From NCBI GenBank assembly GCA_038496445.1, contig JALMLS010000050.1:1-64000 (forward strand): 64,000 nucleotides of DNA, in the 5' to 3' direction. Of the stretch, positions 37,877 through 50,638 are shown piece after piece (the first letter of the stretch is position 1; every line of letters begins with the position of its first letter). Origin of the DNA: Trichosphaerium sp. ATCC 40318. Taxonomy: Eukaryota; Discosea; Flabellinia; Trichosidae. Under the pieces are notes generated by a model, which saw only the letters and a list, made by a program, of their open reading frames with translations, did no database searches and had not been told where the DNA came from. The position numbers and the translations under genes were made by a program.

Positions 37877-38280
37877 GGATAGATTTGAAGTTTTCTGGAA
37901 TGTAGACTTGAAGAATGAAGAAATAATTTTTGACAGTCTAAAATCTGGTCGAATTACAAAGTTGTCCTATGATGGAGTCGGTTAGTTTTTGCTTATTATT
38001 TTGCCTCCGATGCTTACTACAATACGAGCAAAGTGCTTTAGAGTAATTTCACATGTCAGGTTTCATGTAAAACAAGGACATCTTTTGTTGTACTTCTTGA
38101 AATGGTACGGTAATTGGCTGTTTTACAGGACTTTGCGTTACCAATCGCCCCTAAGAAAACTCATAATTTTATGCTCCTACAAACTTTTCTTTTTAGCCAT
38201 CATTTGCTTTGTAGTTATCTGTGGGCGTAAGGTATTCATTACAAAAGTTCTTAGCCAAATAAAAATATCCCAGGTTTAAA
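37877..38280 (+). CDS. possible small gene, unrecognised
   Basis: An open exon begins MDRFEVFWNVDLKNEEII at 37877 and runs to a possible donor near 37980. A second open piece around 38062-38105 reads VSCKTRTSFVVLLEM, and a third around 38130-38185 reads DFALPIAPKKTHNFMLL. The pieces look protein-like, but the gap between the second and third would be an intron of only ~24 nt, shorter than any well supported one here, and the 3' end is not clear. A real but unresolved gene or a degraded one. Confidence 0.3.
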
Positions 38281-38525
38281 TGAAAGTCGACATGTAATAA
38301 AGTTAATAAAACCATAATTCTCCTTACCTCGTACCTGTAGCAACTCATCTTATAACCGTAGCTAAGTTAGTCGACATAGTCGAACGGATGAAAACTAATT
38401 GAAAAAACAAAATGTATGCGCTTTCTTTGTTAAAATAGTTTATTATGAAACACGTGCAAAAGAGTTTCTCCATTGTATTGTTCGCACGTAACAAGTCAAT
38501 CATCGAGACCTTGCTGTGCGTAAAA

Positions 38526-38978
38526 TTAAGCATAGGTAGGTTGTCTCTTCTTGCGAGCACAAAGTACACATCCAACAATACATCCAATACAACAGCCCAA
38601 AAGAGCGATACCGGCTAACAAACAGTCACGTGGGAACATGAAACAAAAAAGAAAGGAAAAGGGAAAAAACGTACCAACGATAGCAACGGGTAGTACCCAT
38701 TTCTTCAGACATGCTGAGCCAACGGCTTGACCCATACAACATCCTGCCATTATACCAGCGTCTTTATTTATCCAACTACCACTGCATGTACAGCAAAAAT
38801 CAAAACCACCGTACGACATAAACACTTCTTTTGGATCAGGACAACTTGTGGCTTGAGTTTTTTCACAGTTTATGCCATAAGTATCTGGTCCTGACGACAT
38901 TAGTTTTGTCTCTGCAAGGAATGTAGAGGCACATAGGCATGCGAAAGATAGTATTAGGACGAGAGTAGTTGCTGTCAT
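38526..38978 (-). CDS. small 8-Cys type I membrane protein, copy B
   Basis: Tandem paralogue of the gene at 37070, same strand, 1.45 kb away. Signal peptide MTATTLVLILSFACLCASTF, eight extracellular cysteines at matching positions, one intron at the same codon (also with CACGTG), then LLAGIALLGCCIGCIVGCVL and tail RKKRQPTYA. Signal peptide, membrane segment and tail are almost identical between copies, whereas the middle (for example PDPKEVFMSYGGFDF against PANELFIEYNGWDF) differs, which suggests relaxed or diversifying selection on the exposed part. Confidence 0.75.
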   Translation of the reverse strand: MTATTLVLILSFACLCASTFLAETKLMSSGPDTYGINCEKTQATSCPDPKEVFMSYGGFDFCCTCSGSWINKDAGIMAGCCMGQAVGSACLKKWVLPVAIVGTFFPFSFLFCFMFPRDCLLAGIALLGCCIGCIVGCVLCARKKRQPTYA

Positions 38979-39817
38979 TGTGTTGGAAGATGATAAATAT
39001 GGGTGTAACTCACAACTTTTACTTCACAGAAATCCCAGATTTTAACGACCGAGGAAGCGATTCTCGCGAAAATTCAAGCTAGCGCGTGCCTACTAACTAT
39101 CGGATATCCGTTTACATTGTTAAAAGGTGCTGATTGTACGCTAGATCTTTTTTTTTAACTTCAAGGGTTTCGAGAATCCTACTAACTGTATACCACCAAA
39201 ACCTGTTGGTAACACGTGACAAATGGTTTTCTTCAGTGGTATTAGATCGTGCACCACTAGCTTATGAAGAAGTGACTTCTCGCCATTTGTCGTGACAATT
39301 GTTTCTTGTTACGCTCATATTGCTGTGAAATATCTATTGCGTTCTAGCGTGCAGTTTCGCAGGTATTCGTGCAGCGAAACGCTAGGGATCATAAAAATAA
39401 CATACTACGGTGTAGAGGAGTTACGTTTGTTTGAAACGATGAGTATTGCGACACAGAATGAGAAACAATCAGAAGAGTATGATCAATTAAAAAAGTGATT
39501 TATCTGAACATTTATTCGAAACCTCATCAACACCGTTATGTATCTATCAAAATAACGCAATATTAAGAAGGTCACATACTCTACATACTATAACCTTGCT
39601 ATTGTAGTTCTATAACAGCTGTCGGGACAAAGGCACCTTCCGGTTAAATACCATCTGCTTGTGAATAGGAGAAATAACAGACGTCACTAAAGATAAGGGA
39701 GATTATAGTTTCTCAAAGTTGGTGATCTGTTACCATCAACACTACAAGACGTTCAAACATTTGTTATGCTTTTCAAGCAATGAAAGAATGTATGAAAGCC
39801 GAAAATAATTCAATTTC
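38979..39817. other. intergenic, no supported gene
   Basis: Starts with the duplicated promoter of copy B. The ORF at 39292-39498 (68 codons) has no supporting features. Nothing else recognised. Confidence 0.5.
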
Positions 39818-40192
39818 TTAGCTGAAGACGTTGTATTTACAATTGTTGGTGCTATTTGTTGATGGATTTAGTGTTGTGGGAGGTAGCGTGTTGTTGTAGG
39901 ATGAAGCGTTGTAGGAGAAGCTGTACTTGGTGGAGCCGTGAATGAAAACTCTGTTTGGTATAAGTTGATTTCCGAGAGCTTGTGGGCATACAAAACTAGA
40001 AAACAAAATGAGCAATGTAGGTATGAATAAGTGCGTACTGACGTGAATGATGTAATATTGAAACCAATACTAGTAGGTGATACAATGTAATTTGTGACGG
40101 AAGAGAAAATCCTACAAGGAGATAGGAAAAGAGGCAGTGTTGTTGCAGAAAAAACAACAATCAACAAAAAGTTTGTGGAATGATCATGCATG
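39818..40192 (-). CDS. small secreted Ser/Thr/Asn-rich protein
   Basis: Starts MHDHSTNFLLIVVFSATTLP at 40192, a plausible signal peptide, followed by VTNYIVSPTSIGFNITSF. One intron with a GT donor near 40038 and acceptor TTCTAG near 39997. Exon 2 in the best frame reads VCPQALGNQLIPNRVF and ends in a Ser/Asn/Thr-rich part, YNNTLPPTTLNPSTN, with stop at 39818-39820. A second frame of exon 2 is also open, so the splice is not fixed. No domain recognised. Confidence 0.45.
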
Positions 40193-40540
40193 GTGTTGAT
40201 TCTCGAAGTCAATTATAGAAGCCACCGATTGATTCAAAGTATTTATAGAATGTATTCCTGTAGTACGCGAATATGCACAGGTATCGCCTTACCCTGGATG
40301 GGTAGTAATGACCATCTAAAACGTGGAATATCGCCAGTCTTTTTTGATAATATTGGTCAAGCCTCAATGCCGTTACTTCAAGGCCATTCAGGACAACAAT
40401 ACTAGAAAATGAAAAGTGAGTGTAACCGTGCGCAAGAAATTAATGGCTATGTAATGAAAAAGTGTTAATTTGCGGCAAGTAACAGCAGGAATTGGTTTTT
40501 TTATCTCATGATTTTTTTATTTTATTTTACTAGTACAAAT
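40193..40540. other. intergenic, no gene seen
   Basis: Spacer between two minus-strand genes. A short plus-strand ORF (40190-40405) has no support. Confidence 0.5.
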
Positions 40541-42964
40541 TTAATCTTCTTGGTCTATAGCAGCTGATAGTCGTGGATCTTGTCCACTTTCCATCATTTT
40601 TACAAGCTTTTTTTGAGAATCACTATGAAGCTTCTTCTTTACTACAACACCAACAATGATAGCAACGATAACGATAATTATTACGACAGCAACAATGATT
40701 GCAGCATACCATGTTTGAAAACCAGATGAGCTAGAAGTATCACATGTGTTCTCAAATGAAATAAAAACAACAAAACTCTTCTCTCTATATTGTTGTCGTG
40801 CCGTTGCCTTTTCACAACTTACTCCATCGTGCCTTAAAATCAAGGTGTTAGAAAACCAAAAAAAGAAAAAAAGTTTGACACGATTAATTGATTTCAAACT
40901 CAAATACACGAGTCACGTGGTAAAAAATTTTGTGAAAGTTAGTTCTTGTAACCGTAAAACAAAATAGAATTGTTCTTTTGTTTTGATGTCGTACACATTG
41001 AGTGTAAGGTCATCGAATTCCGAGTTATCGTAACATTCATAATGAGCTATTTCTATTACTGTATCATTTCTTTGTATCTTTAAAACCAGTTCTCCGTCAA
41101 ATGAAGCACATCCTTTAAGAAACGTATTAATTAACAACTACAGGTATTGCTTATCTATTTTTTATTCGCACCTCTAATATGTAATGTCCCACCTCCATCT
41201 ATTGTGAGTGTATTGTTTGTAACAAAGTCACCTACATTTGGTTAAAAAAAGTAAGAAAATAACAAGAAACAAAAGCTAAAACTCAGGTGTACTAACCATT
41301 CACTATTATGTCGTGTAGAACAGTGAAAGGTTCTTCTATGACCACTGAATTTTGAAAAACCCAAACACCACCAACACAATCACTATTAGGTACAGGCGGT
41401 TCTGGACAAGGTATAGACGTTGGTTCAGCAGTTGGAGCTTCTGTGGGTTCTGCTGTTGGACTTGAAGTCGTTGGTGCTTCAGTGACCGGTGGATCTGTAA
41501 CCGGTGGTGCTGTGGTTGGCGGTAACGTAGTAGGTGGTGCTGTAGGCGGTACTGGAGGGAGCTAAGCAAATAAGTATGGCGGGCACTTTGAGGGTTTTTT
41601 ATCTTTTCTTACGTTAGTTGGTGTCCATACAACAAGCGGTCCTAGATCGAGAGATTGATCGAATTCTTGTGCATTTGTTAAGTCTTTCTCAATTGAATAA
41701 ATACCAAAGCCTTCATCCCAGAAATATATTAATGGACTAATGTGATCAACTGAGATGCTTTTTGGGCTATCAAATCCGGAAGTTGATATTATTGATCCAT
41801 CAGCTACATTGTATCGCATTATTGTACCATTATTGGGTAGCGCAAGATACAACAGCTTCGATGTTGAGTCTAAAGAAATACTAGCGCTGCTTGCATCTGA
41901 TTGTTTGGTTAAGGTTTTGAAGTCAGACTTTTTTTGGCGCTTACCTGTGAATATTGTTTCTCTTGATGATATACCTACTGTTACATCAAGTCTAAAGACA
42001 TCCGAGCTGTCAGAAGTCACAAAATACAACCAATCACTAAATTTATCCTTTGACATGGCTATAAAACGTTGGTAAGCATCAATACAAACGAAAGAATAGA
42101 GGAAGAAAAGTTTAGTTTTGGTATGAAAAGGGCGGAAAAATTCCAATCACTTTTCTTCCGTTGTAATGCCACTCCGTTGTCTAAGAAGCTTACCCCTTCG
42201 ACTTTCAAAAAAAAAAACTATCTTAAAGGAGTGACGTGTTTGTGAATTGTTTTTAAAGAATACTTACAGATAACATTAGGTATGAGAGCAATCGTTGTGC
42301 TTGTTCCTTCGCAGTCACTGAAGCCTATCCTGTATATCCTTGTAGAAGACGCATAATATAATAGCTTATCCTCATCATCGGCATCCACTGCGTTTAAGAT
42401 ACTTATGTCCCTGGAAGCGAAAGTATAAGGATTATTCTCTTGTCCATCGTAATCAATACTAACAAAATTCTGTAAGCAAAAAAACAAATTTATCACGTGA
42501 TAAAAAAGAAGCAAAAGCTCGAACAGCCTTATTTGGGCGAACAATTATAAATGGACCTGAAACAACAATACCGTACTACGGAGTAGAAAATTCTCCTTAA
42601 CCACCCTTGTTTTGCTTTACGTACCAGTACAGCACATCAGAACTCGAACCAGGTTTGCTCAACGCTAAAAAAAGTCTGTAATTATATCTGTTAACCGACA
42701 CATCAGCAATAGAGTCCCCTGCGTTCTCATTTAGATCTAGCCAATCATACGTGTATGCCTTTGGATCTATGGGAACCATTGATCGCATGTCCGAAATACC
42801 TTCTGCTCGCGTGTACGAAATGGATTGTTGTGCCTGCCTCAGATAAAACTTTATTTAGCATGTTTTCAAAAAGAATTACAAGTAAAAAAAAAAATTAACT
42901 AAAATCGCACCCATGTTGCGGTAACGGAAAGTAATAAAAATGCGAATAGACTGGCTGTATACAT
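40541..42964 (-). CDS. type I membrane protein with beta-propeller-like ectodomain and Pro/Thr linker
   Basis: Starts MYTASLFAFLLLSVTATW at 42964 (signal peptide) and ends AAIDQED at 40541. The ectodomain (41.6-42.8 kb) contains repeats like those of YWTD/NHL propellers: DKLLYYASSTRIYRIGF, DWLYFVTSDSSDVFRLDV, KLLYLALPNNGTIMRYNV, PLIYFWDEGFGIYSI. A Pro/Thr linker follows (PTTLPPTTAPPVTDPPVTEA, about 41.45-41.57 kb), then a Cys-bearing beta-rich domain (GVWVFQNSVVIEEPF, NNTLTIDGGGTLHIRGC, IAHYECYDNSEFDD) and a membrane helix (AAIIVAVVIIIVIVAIIVGV) with a short charged tail (KKKLHSDSQKK). Probably a cell-surface receptor or adhesin. CACGTG lies in two of its introns (near 40914 and 42495). Confidence 0.75.
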
Positions 42965-43863
42965 GAACTACCAAAAAGTCAATTCAAGGAGACTTTACTG
43001 CAAACGTGTTGTGTTCACAAGCGTAAATAGAAGCAAACAAAATGTAAGTTCCAAACAAGCCAGAATCGGATTGACTTTGTACAATAAAGGGACGATACAA
43101 ACTGTGAGTTTTACTTTTAGTGGGCCTAATACCCATATGACTGATCTCATACTTAAAATCAAAGTACTATCTCGAAGAATTATGAATTTTTTGTGAATTT
43201 CAGACAGTCCGAAGATCTACAAACCCTACGAGGGTTGAAATAAGTTATAGCGTGCGGTTGATCGAGAGACTGCTATATTCTGTTTTTACTTATTTTGTAC
43301 ACTTTCCTTATTTCCTATGAAGCCAACAACATCCTCGAAGGCCCTCTAGGTTGTCGCCAATCGTTTTATTAACAAATCAAGCTTCCGAAAGCAAATCTAG
43401 CTATGTCACGCGTATAATTATCCGCCCGTAAAGGTATGAGGTTGTTTTAACAACTCGCAAACTCTTCACGAGTTCTGAACAGTTATTTGGTCAATTTCAT
43501 GCCAGATGATGGCGGTTTTATCAAGGCGAGGTAACTCAGTGCCAAAGCACCGCCCGCGCTCGCATAGAGTATTACCACACGCGGATTGATAAAATAACCA
43601 ATGATCTTCAATGAAACCACGCATGGCGTTCAGCACAGCCTAAACAGGTTTCTCGTCCTAAAATCACGTGACCGTACTTATTTTAACCTAAGTAAAACAA
43701 AGTAGCAATAATTGGTGTACTTACGTTTATGTAACGAAGGATTTGCCTTTAACCACGTTTGCGGGTCAAAAATGGATTGATACAGTTCACATGTGCTTTT
43801 TACTTTTTTTTTTCATTTCTACTGCATTTTTCATGCGTGTGACACTTGAAGAACGCCAAAACA
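42965..43863. promoter_or_regulatory. divergent intergenic region, no gene seen
   Basis: About 0.9 kb between the membrane protein and GTPase/pseudokinase start codons. The ORF at 42963-43196 has no support. A CACGTG is present near 43663. Confidence 0.45.
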
Positions 43864-46800
43864 ATGGAAGTAAATAAGTTTACGCTACTTGGTGGTCCTC
43901 TAACCGGTAAATCGTATGCGTAATTTACCCTTTTTACTTCATCTCAAGTACTAATTTTCTGTTTTCTAAAAAGAGCTTTGGTTGAAAGGGTAAGAATATA
44001 AAGGGAAAAAGAAAACGTTTCACTCTTTCTGTCACGTTTTGTATTTTGTGACTTTGTTTATATCTTTAGTTGGTCAATAATACGTATACAGATCAATGGA
44101 CTCAAACATTTGAAGGCGCGTTAATGTATATATAAGTATTTTAAAACTTTTTCTAGATCATTTTCGTCATCCACTTGTTATTGGTGGTATAATTAATGTC
44201 ATTGATATCACAGGTAACTTCTCTGTTCTTTTTTATTATTTCGTCCCGTACAATTGTAATAATTTATTACAGATGTTAGTGGTGATGCTGACGCACGTGC
44301 GCACATGGAAGGTGTTATAAGGCACGTGAAAATGGACCTCGACGCCAAAACCAAAAAAAAAAACTACCAAACATTCCGAATATATTTTCTTTTGCACTGC
44401 TTTCTCTCATTGTTTGTCTTTAGGGATAACTGGGCTTTCTTGTTAGTTTTCTCAGTTAAGGATAGAGACGGGTATGAATTGGTAAGTACACAATTTGAGT
44501 TGCCGTACTTGGTGTATCTAACCAAACAAACATTAAGATGATTCCATATCATGACAAGTTGAAGGCTATCAAAGGTGACTTTCTTGAGGCGTCACTTTTC
44601 AATAAGGATTAAAATGAGATCTTTTTAGGACCTGCTGGGTTTAAAGTAGTTCTTGTTGGGACTATGAGTGATAGTAAAGATAGATGTATTACAACAGCTG
44701 AAGGAGAGAAAATTGCAGGGTTTGTGTGCTTTCAAATAACGCGTATTTTTGGTGATCTTTCTTAGATATATGAAGTGTGATTATATTGAGACGTCTGCTA
44801 AGGGTGATGTTAATGTATCTACACCTTTTATAAATCTTGCAAAGCAACTTGAAGGATGGGAAATACCAAAAAGAAAAAACGCCCAAAAAAAAAGAAAAAA
44901 AGTAAAACATACTGTAAAAAACTTTACCGTACGTGATATGAGCCCACGTGATTATAATTTTTGATTTTGATTTTTTGTAAGTATTAATTTTTGTTCACGT
45001 GATATTTTAGAAACCTGTTCATCGTAAACGAAAGCAACCTAAAAGAGCGAAACCATTGGCAAGAAAAGGTGTAAAACAAAGAAAGAAAAAAGGCTTTTTG
45101 AAAATATCTTTCTCAAAAAGAAAGCGCCGAAAAGATAATCCAATAACAAGAGCAGAGTTAATGCTACCAAAACGTAGACAAGGACGTCATATAGCTTCTC
45201 AAGGTAAGTAAGAAACAATAGATACAGATACAGCTCAAAGATTTTCATCTCAAAAGAGATGAAAATAAAAAGAAATAGGGTTAACTTTCTTCTATGATTT
45301 TGGCACTTACACTTATTTAGGTATTGCATTGATACTACTTGGTATGGGCTTAAATCCTTTGGGAATGGGTTCAGGTGAAAACAAGCAACCAGAAAGAAAT
45401 TACAACACGTGAGGGTTCCTCCTTCTTTTAAACGAATTTTATCATTACTTCTTACAATAATATAGAGCTCCTACGCCGCGCAAGCCACGGAAGTCTGTCA
45501 AAGAGACGTTCCCTTCTCCTAAGCTAAGAAAATTATCAAGGACAAACACACAGCCAGCAATGCCAACCGTAAGTAAAGATAAGCCACTCTGGCTTTAACT
45601 AAAGTACTCTATTATTAGATGCTCAACTCAAGTTACCGAAATACACGAATTGCCAGTATAAAAAGAAGAAAACATAGTAGCGCCAGAGGACATCGAAGAA
45701 ATATGACCGAAGGTGTCTCATCGCAAGCAATAAAGAGGAATAGTCCTGTAGGCGTTGGTGGAGGCGATTTCTTGTCGGTGGGAACAAGACCACGAGCAAG
45801 TACGTGTCATGTTGTTTGTGCAGCCATTTTTCGATTGTAACACGTGTTAGCGAGTAAATCTAGGTTTGTGCCTCCACCGGACAGAAGAGCACTTATTGCT
45901 GCTATCACTGCAGAATTAATGTCTCCTCTCGTTGATTCATACTCAGAAGAGTCTTATACAGACGATGAGTACTCATACTCTGATGAAGAATACACTGACG
46001 AGTCCGAAGGTAACTGAAAATTATTTGCCATCCTGTTTTCCATTTGCCACTATTTCGATTAGTTTGCCCCTAATCAATGTTACTAGATATAAGTGCAGAA
46101 AACTCTTCTTTAAGTATGGAAAACGCGTCACAATCTTTGAAATCAGCCCCTTCAAGAATAGTTTCTCCAACACCTCGTGCATCTTCTCCCTTGGCTTCTT
46201 CTTTCTCTGCGCCAAGAATTGCAATCAAACATTCCTCACCACTATCAGCTACACAACCACGTGTTGAGATCCGTAGACCTTCTGCAACAAGTGGAGACTT
46301 ACCACCGCGCTTGCCAACGAGACCAAGTTTTGGAACACCACCTCCATCTCCTAAAACAGCTCATAGATTTATAAACCCTCAACCTGCTGTCTTATCGCCA
46401 ACTCCAAAAAGACCATCTCCTTATGGTAGGCCGTCTCTTAGGATGCCTACAAGTCGTTCTCCATCACCACCTGGAACCAGCCCAACGCCGAGCAGATCTC
46501 CTTCACCAACAGCAACCTTAACCACTTTGAGTACTTCACCTTATGGAAGTAGATCACCTTCGCCTCCGACAAGTCCTCTAGCAGTACCAATGAATGGGAG
46601 TAGGTCGCCCTCACCACCATCTCCTGTGTTACCTCGGGTTAATGGACATGAGCAACCAGTATCCCATAAATACTCTGTGAATGGAGGAAGGAAACCAAGT
46701 ACTGTCATCACGCCGGCGTATGATTCCTTTAATTTATATTAAAAAACTGTATTTAACACTTCTTAGTCCGCCATCTCGAAAAAGCCAACAGCCCTCACTT

Positions 46801-48382
46801 ACACCAAATCAAGGAATGTTGGCACGAGAAAAAGGAGAAAAAGGTAAATCTCGAACCCACAGCATGATATCACGTGCTATGACGCAAACAATGTATAAAC
46901 CCTTTATTTTTAGAACGGCTAAAACGGATGTCTACAGTTTTAAAGAACAGAAATAGTGCATTACCTTACAAAGAGCTTGAAGCTCTTGTAGAAGTTCGTG
47001 AAGAGTCTACAGGAGAGATAATAAAGAAAGGAAGATGTACGAGTTTTAATAATTCTGGTATTGTTCAACAAGGATCTTACACTTGCGTAGGGCGTGGTAT
47101 ACTAGTAGTGGGCAAGATTTTGACTTCCTTTTTTTTCACGGTTGCTCACTTTTACTTTGCAGTTAAGCGGTTCGCTGGATTTCTTGATGGCGTTTCTCCG
47201 AGGCAAGAAAAGAATAGTTTGACACAGTTCAAAAGAGAATCAGCATTTTTAAAATCCTTGAAAGGCCACACGAACTTACACATGGTACATAGTTTCATGA
47301 GTTAACCAAATTTTTCTAATGTTTTTTTGAAAGTTTGTTGGCGCATGCATGCCTCCTGATCCGTTGTGTATCGTTATGGAGTTTTGCAATACAACACTAG
47401 TAGGTCACATGACAAAAAGAAGCACATTTTCTCCAGGTCATATTATTGGAATTCTCAAAGGGATTTGCGCTGGTACAAATTGTTCTCATGTGGCATTTTT
47501 TATTTATTTTTTTTAGGAATGCTTCATTTGTCCTATGAGGACCTTATTCATGTCAACCTTGGTAAAGTTCAAGAAGCTTTACCTTGTTTTCTTATTGTTA
47601 ATAGCTGCACGAAATATTCTTATTGATGGCGGTGGTGTACCTAAAATAACTGGGTTTTGTACGAGGAATCAAAGCAAAAAAACAGTTCTAAGTTTTCTTT
47701 ACCACTAGCATTCCTTCGTAGAAAAAACGAAGATTTTTCAAATACACAAGCAAGGAAACCTATATTATTAAAGTGGTTACCACCAGAAGCACTAAGCAAA
47801 AAAAACTATTCTCTCAAAACAGGTATGCAAATCAAGAATCTTCTTTGTTTTTTTCAACAAGTTCAAAAACTTCAAGACTTGTTCAGTACCACTCACTTCG
47901 TAAGATTAATGCTGTTTTAGATATTTGGTCTTTTGGTGTTGTACGTTTTTGCTTGTTTGTTACTTGGCTCAAAAAACTTTGAGAGCTTCCCACACAAGAA
48001 CTAAACTATGTAATGTAGGTACTTTATGAAATTTTTTGTGGCAGCGAGCCTTACCCTGCACTCAGCTCATCAAGGGCACGTGATAAAGTTTCCTTAACTT
48101 TTAAAAATCTGACACTTTACAGGCTGCAGAACTGGTTGAAAGTAATAGTTTGAGACCATACATACCACCCATCTCTGGAGTAAGCAAAAACCTCTTTTTC
48201 AACTCGTTTATGTATACTTTGTTTTTGTTGACTTTTTTGTCTTAAAGGTTTCAGATATAATGAGAAGTTGTTTGGATTATGATCCACTCAAAAGACCTTC
48301 ATTTGGAAATATACAAAACCAACTTGATAACTTGATACCAGAAAATATACCAAAGCGTGTGGTCAGAGATCCAACATCATAA
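43864..48382 (+). CDS. Ras-like GTPase fused to a tyrosine-kinase-like pseudokinase
   Basis: Starts MEVNKFTLLGGPLTGKSALV (P-loop GxxxxGKS). The Ras fold follows colinearly: DQWTQTFEDHFRHPLVIGG (switch I, Thr kept), INVIDITDVSGDADARAHM (DxxG present as DVSG), VVLVGTMSDSKD where NKxD is reduced to TMSD, and YIETSAKGDVNV (SAK present). A strongly basic stretch follows (44.85-45.2 kb, HRKRKQPKRAKPLARK), then a long Ser/Pro-rich linker (46.1-46.74 kb, many RSPSP motifs). The kinase domain (about 46.95-48.36 kb) keeps the beta-3 Lys (VKRFAG), the alpha-C Glu (FKRESAFLKSL), MEFCNTTLVGHM at the hinge, LKWLPPEAL, DIWSFGVVLYEI and DPLKRPSF. HRD is HVN (LIHVNLAARNILID), the DFG Asp is Gly (PKITG), and the Gly loop lacks its glycines. 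TAA at 48380-48382. The exon phases join without a break between the two halves. One intron (44116-44156) seems to have a GC donor. Confidence 0.8.
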
Positions 48383-48642
48383 TAAAAATTTGTATCATAA
48401 AAAAATTAAATGCGTTGATGGAGAATGTCTGTACCTCAAAATACAAACATGCGGTTCCAAAAAGTGATCCATTACTATTTTGGAATCACTGGATTACTAT
48501 TTGGGATCGCCCCTGATTTCACACTTTAATTGTACGACTGAGCGCGAAAAGCGTGCTCTTGCTTAATTCGACGTATTAAGTCCGCTATTACTGTTGCACT
48601 TTGCGTAAACTCACAGGAATAAGTTGCAACACAGCTGCAACT

Positions 48643-50399
48643 ATGATAAGGTCCCTACTAGCTTTATTATGTATCTTTTCAGTAGCGATTGCAACAGACG
48701 TACCCTCAAGTATTGATTCAGAGACTGTGCGTGTACTCTTAGCGTATAAACGATATAAACTAACAGTTTTGATGTATGTAGTGGACAGAACAAAATAGCC
48801 CGTACAATGTGTATGGTACTACTGTTACACAGCGATTGATTATAAAACCAGGAGTTAAGGTTATTTGTCAGTATTACAAGGTAAACATTTGTTTATTTTG
48901 CGCAATGTCCAATGTTAGATTGAACCAAAACGTTGCTGGCGTGCTATTCACCCACTTATCACAGTTTTTTGATCATCTACTTTTTTGTTATGTTTATTGA
49001 CAATGGTACCACTATAAAATTAAAAAACAAGCCTGGCGGTAACTCCTCTGAACAAATTGTAAAGGAGTAATTCCAAAAAAAAACCAACAATATTTCCTGT
49101 TTTCTTCTTCTTTTTTGAGCCGCACATTTTTTTGTAACAACGTTTATACCACATAAAGAGATAAGTCTTTATCTTTTCATACACTTGTTTCTAAGTATAA
49201 AGTAGTGTCTAGATATACAAGATGGTGGGCTCGTAGAATTTCAAGGCACAGCAGAAAAACCAATAACTTTCCAGGTATGTGCACTTAAAAACTTATTCAT
49301 TGTTTTGGAATCTACCTAAATTACAGATAATGGGTAAAAGCTATTCAAAAATTGATGCAACGGAGGCTAGTGTTCAACTTATAGCTAATCATACTCGTTT
49401 TTTTGGGATTCAAATCAAGGGAAAGTACGAAAAAACACATTCCACAAGTTTCTTGTTAACTTTTTGGTTTTTGTCAGTTACTATAACAGCCAATTTAAAG
49501 ATTGCTTGTTTCGGGATAGTAAAGCTGCTTTGTCTTCAGGAGCTGTATATAACTCATTGTTTATCAATAATGACGTTGCAGGAGAAAAGATACAGGCCCA
49601 TTCATCTTTTTTCATTGCCAACAAAGTTGGAGTAAGCAATTCAGCGATATTCAACTCCTACTTTGCAAACAATACTGCAGCAGTTACAGACTCAACTATG
49701 TACAACTCTGTGCTAGAACACAATAAGGTACCTTGATATACTTGTTGATAATAAATCCTTTCTGACACAATTAGGTTGCTTTAAAAAGCGGCGATACTGA
49801 AAAGCAGATTACTCATAATACTTTTCGAAACAATATCAAAAGTGCTGTATTAAGTCAGGATTCGTTTCGAGAAAATACAATCATTGGAGAGGATGGTTTT
49901 GGTGGCATTTATATGGCACCTAATAATGGTTATTCTATTGATATTGTAAACAACTACTTTGGCGGTATACCCGTATGGAAAGTATTCAAAGAGTGCGTTT
50001 TCTACTTTTCACTGAAAAAATGCAATTTGTCTTTTAACGTTCCTTCGTCTTAGCTTGATACACGACTCCAGAAATGATCCTGATGCTACAACACAATTCC
50101 TAGTAATGCCAATTTTGGATACAGTAGAGCCAACAACTCCACCAGTCTTAACATCAAAGTATTTGATGGATATTGTTGATGGTTTCACTACAGGCAATTA
50201 CAAAAGTAAAAAAACTGATCTTCAAAAAGCAACTGGAGATTTACATACACTAGCCATTGTTGCTATTGCATGTACTACAATCATAGGTAATATTTTTCTT
50301 TGCATAGTTGCTACTGTTATTTTCAGAATATACAACAAAAGAGCAAGTAAAAAGCACACAGAATACAGCCGTGTTGATACTTTCCCTCCTGAGCACTAA
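48643..50399 (+). CDS. type I membrane protein with right-handed beta-helix-like ectodomain
   Basis: Starts MIRSLLALLCIFSVAIATDV (signal peptide) at 48643. The ectodomain has regularly spaced Asn/Ser/Phe strands typical of parallel beta-helix (pectate-lyase-like) repeats: CLFRDSKAALSSGAVYNSLF, SSFFIANKVGVSNSAIFNSY, NNTAAVTDSTMYNSVLEHN, THNTFRNNIKSAVL. A short Thr/Pro piece (EPTTPPV) leads to a membrane helix (IVAIACTTIIGNIFLCIVAT) and a basic cytoplasmic tail (RIYNKRASKKHTEYSRV), TAA at 50397-50399. Probably a surface protein. It shares the plan, but not obvious sequence, of the gene at 40541. Confidence 0.75.
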
Positions 50400-50638
50400 A
50401 TAATAAAAACAAAGTTCCACCAAAAACCAAAGCATTTGTTAGTTTTCTCAGTTTACCACGATAATCAAATCAACATTATCGGTAGGAAGATTCCTACTTT
50501 CAGTGGAAGACAAACCTCTTGCAACTAATACATTCTGGTTGTCAACAATGTAGTAAGTGTCATACGACATGCACCTTAGGAGGGCGTTTTTCTTTCTTAC
50601 AACTTTCGCATTTCTTTCTGAACAGCAAGTACTTTTAT

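Noticed and set aside
38106-38130. 24-nt intron in the possible gene at 37877
   Set aside because: It has GT..AG ends, but introns with solid support in this window are 30 nt or more. A similar 22-nt candidate in SPT16 (near 13480) was also not accepted, since a longer intron fits there.
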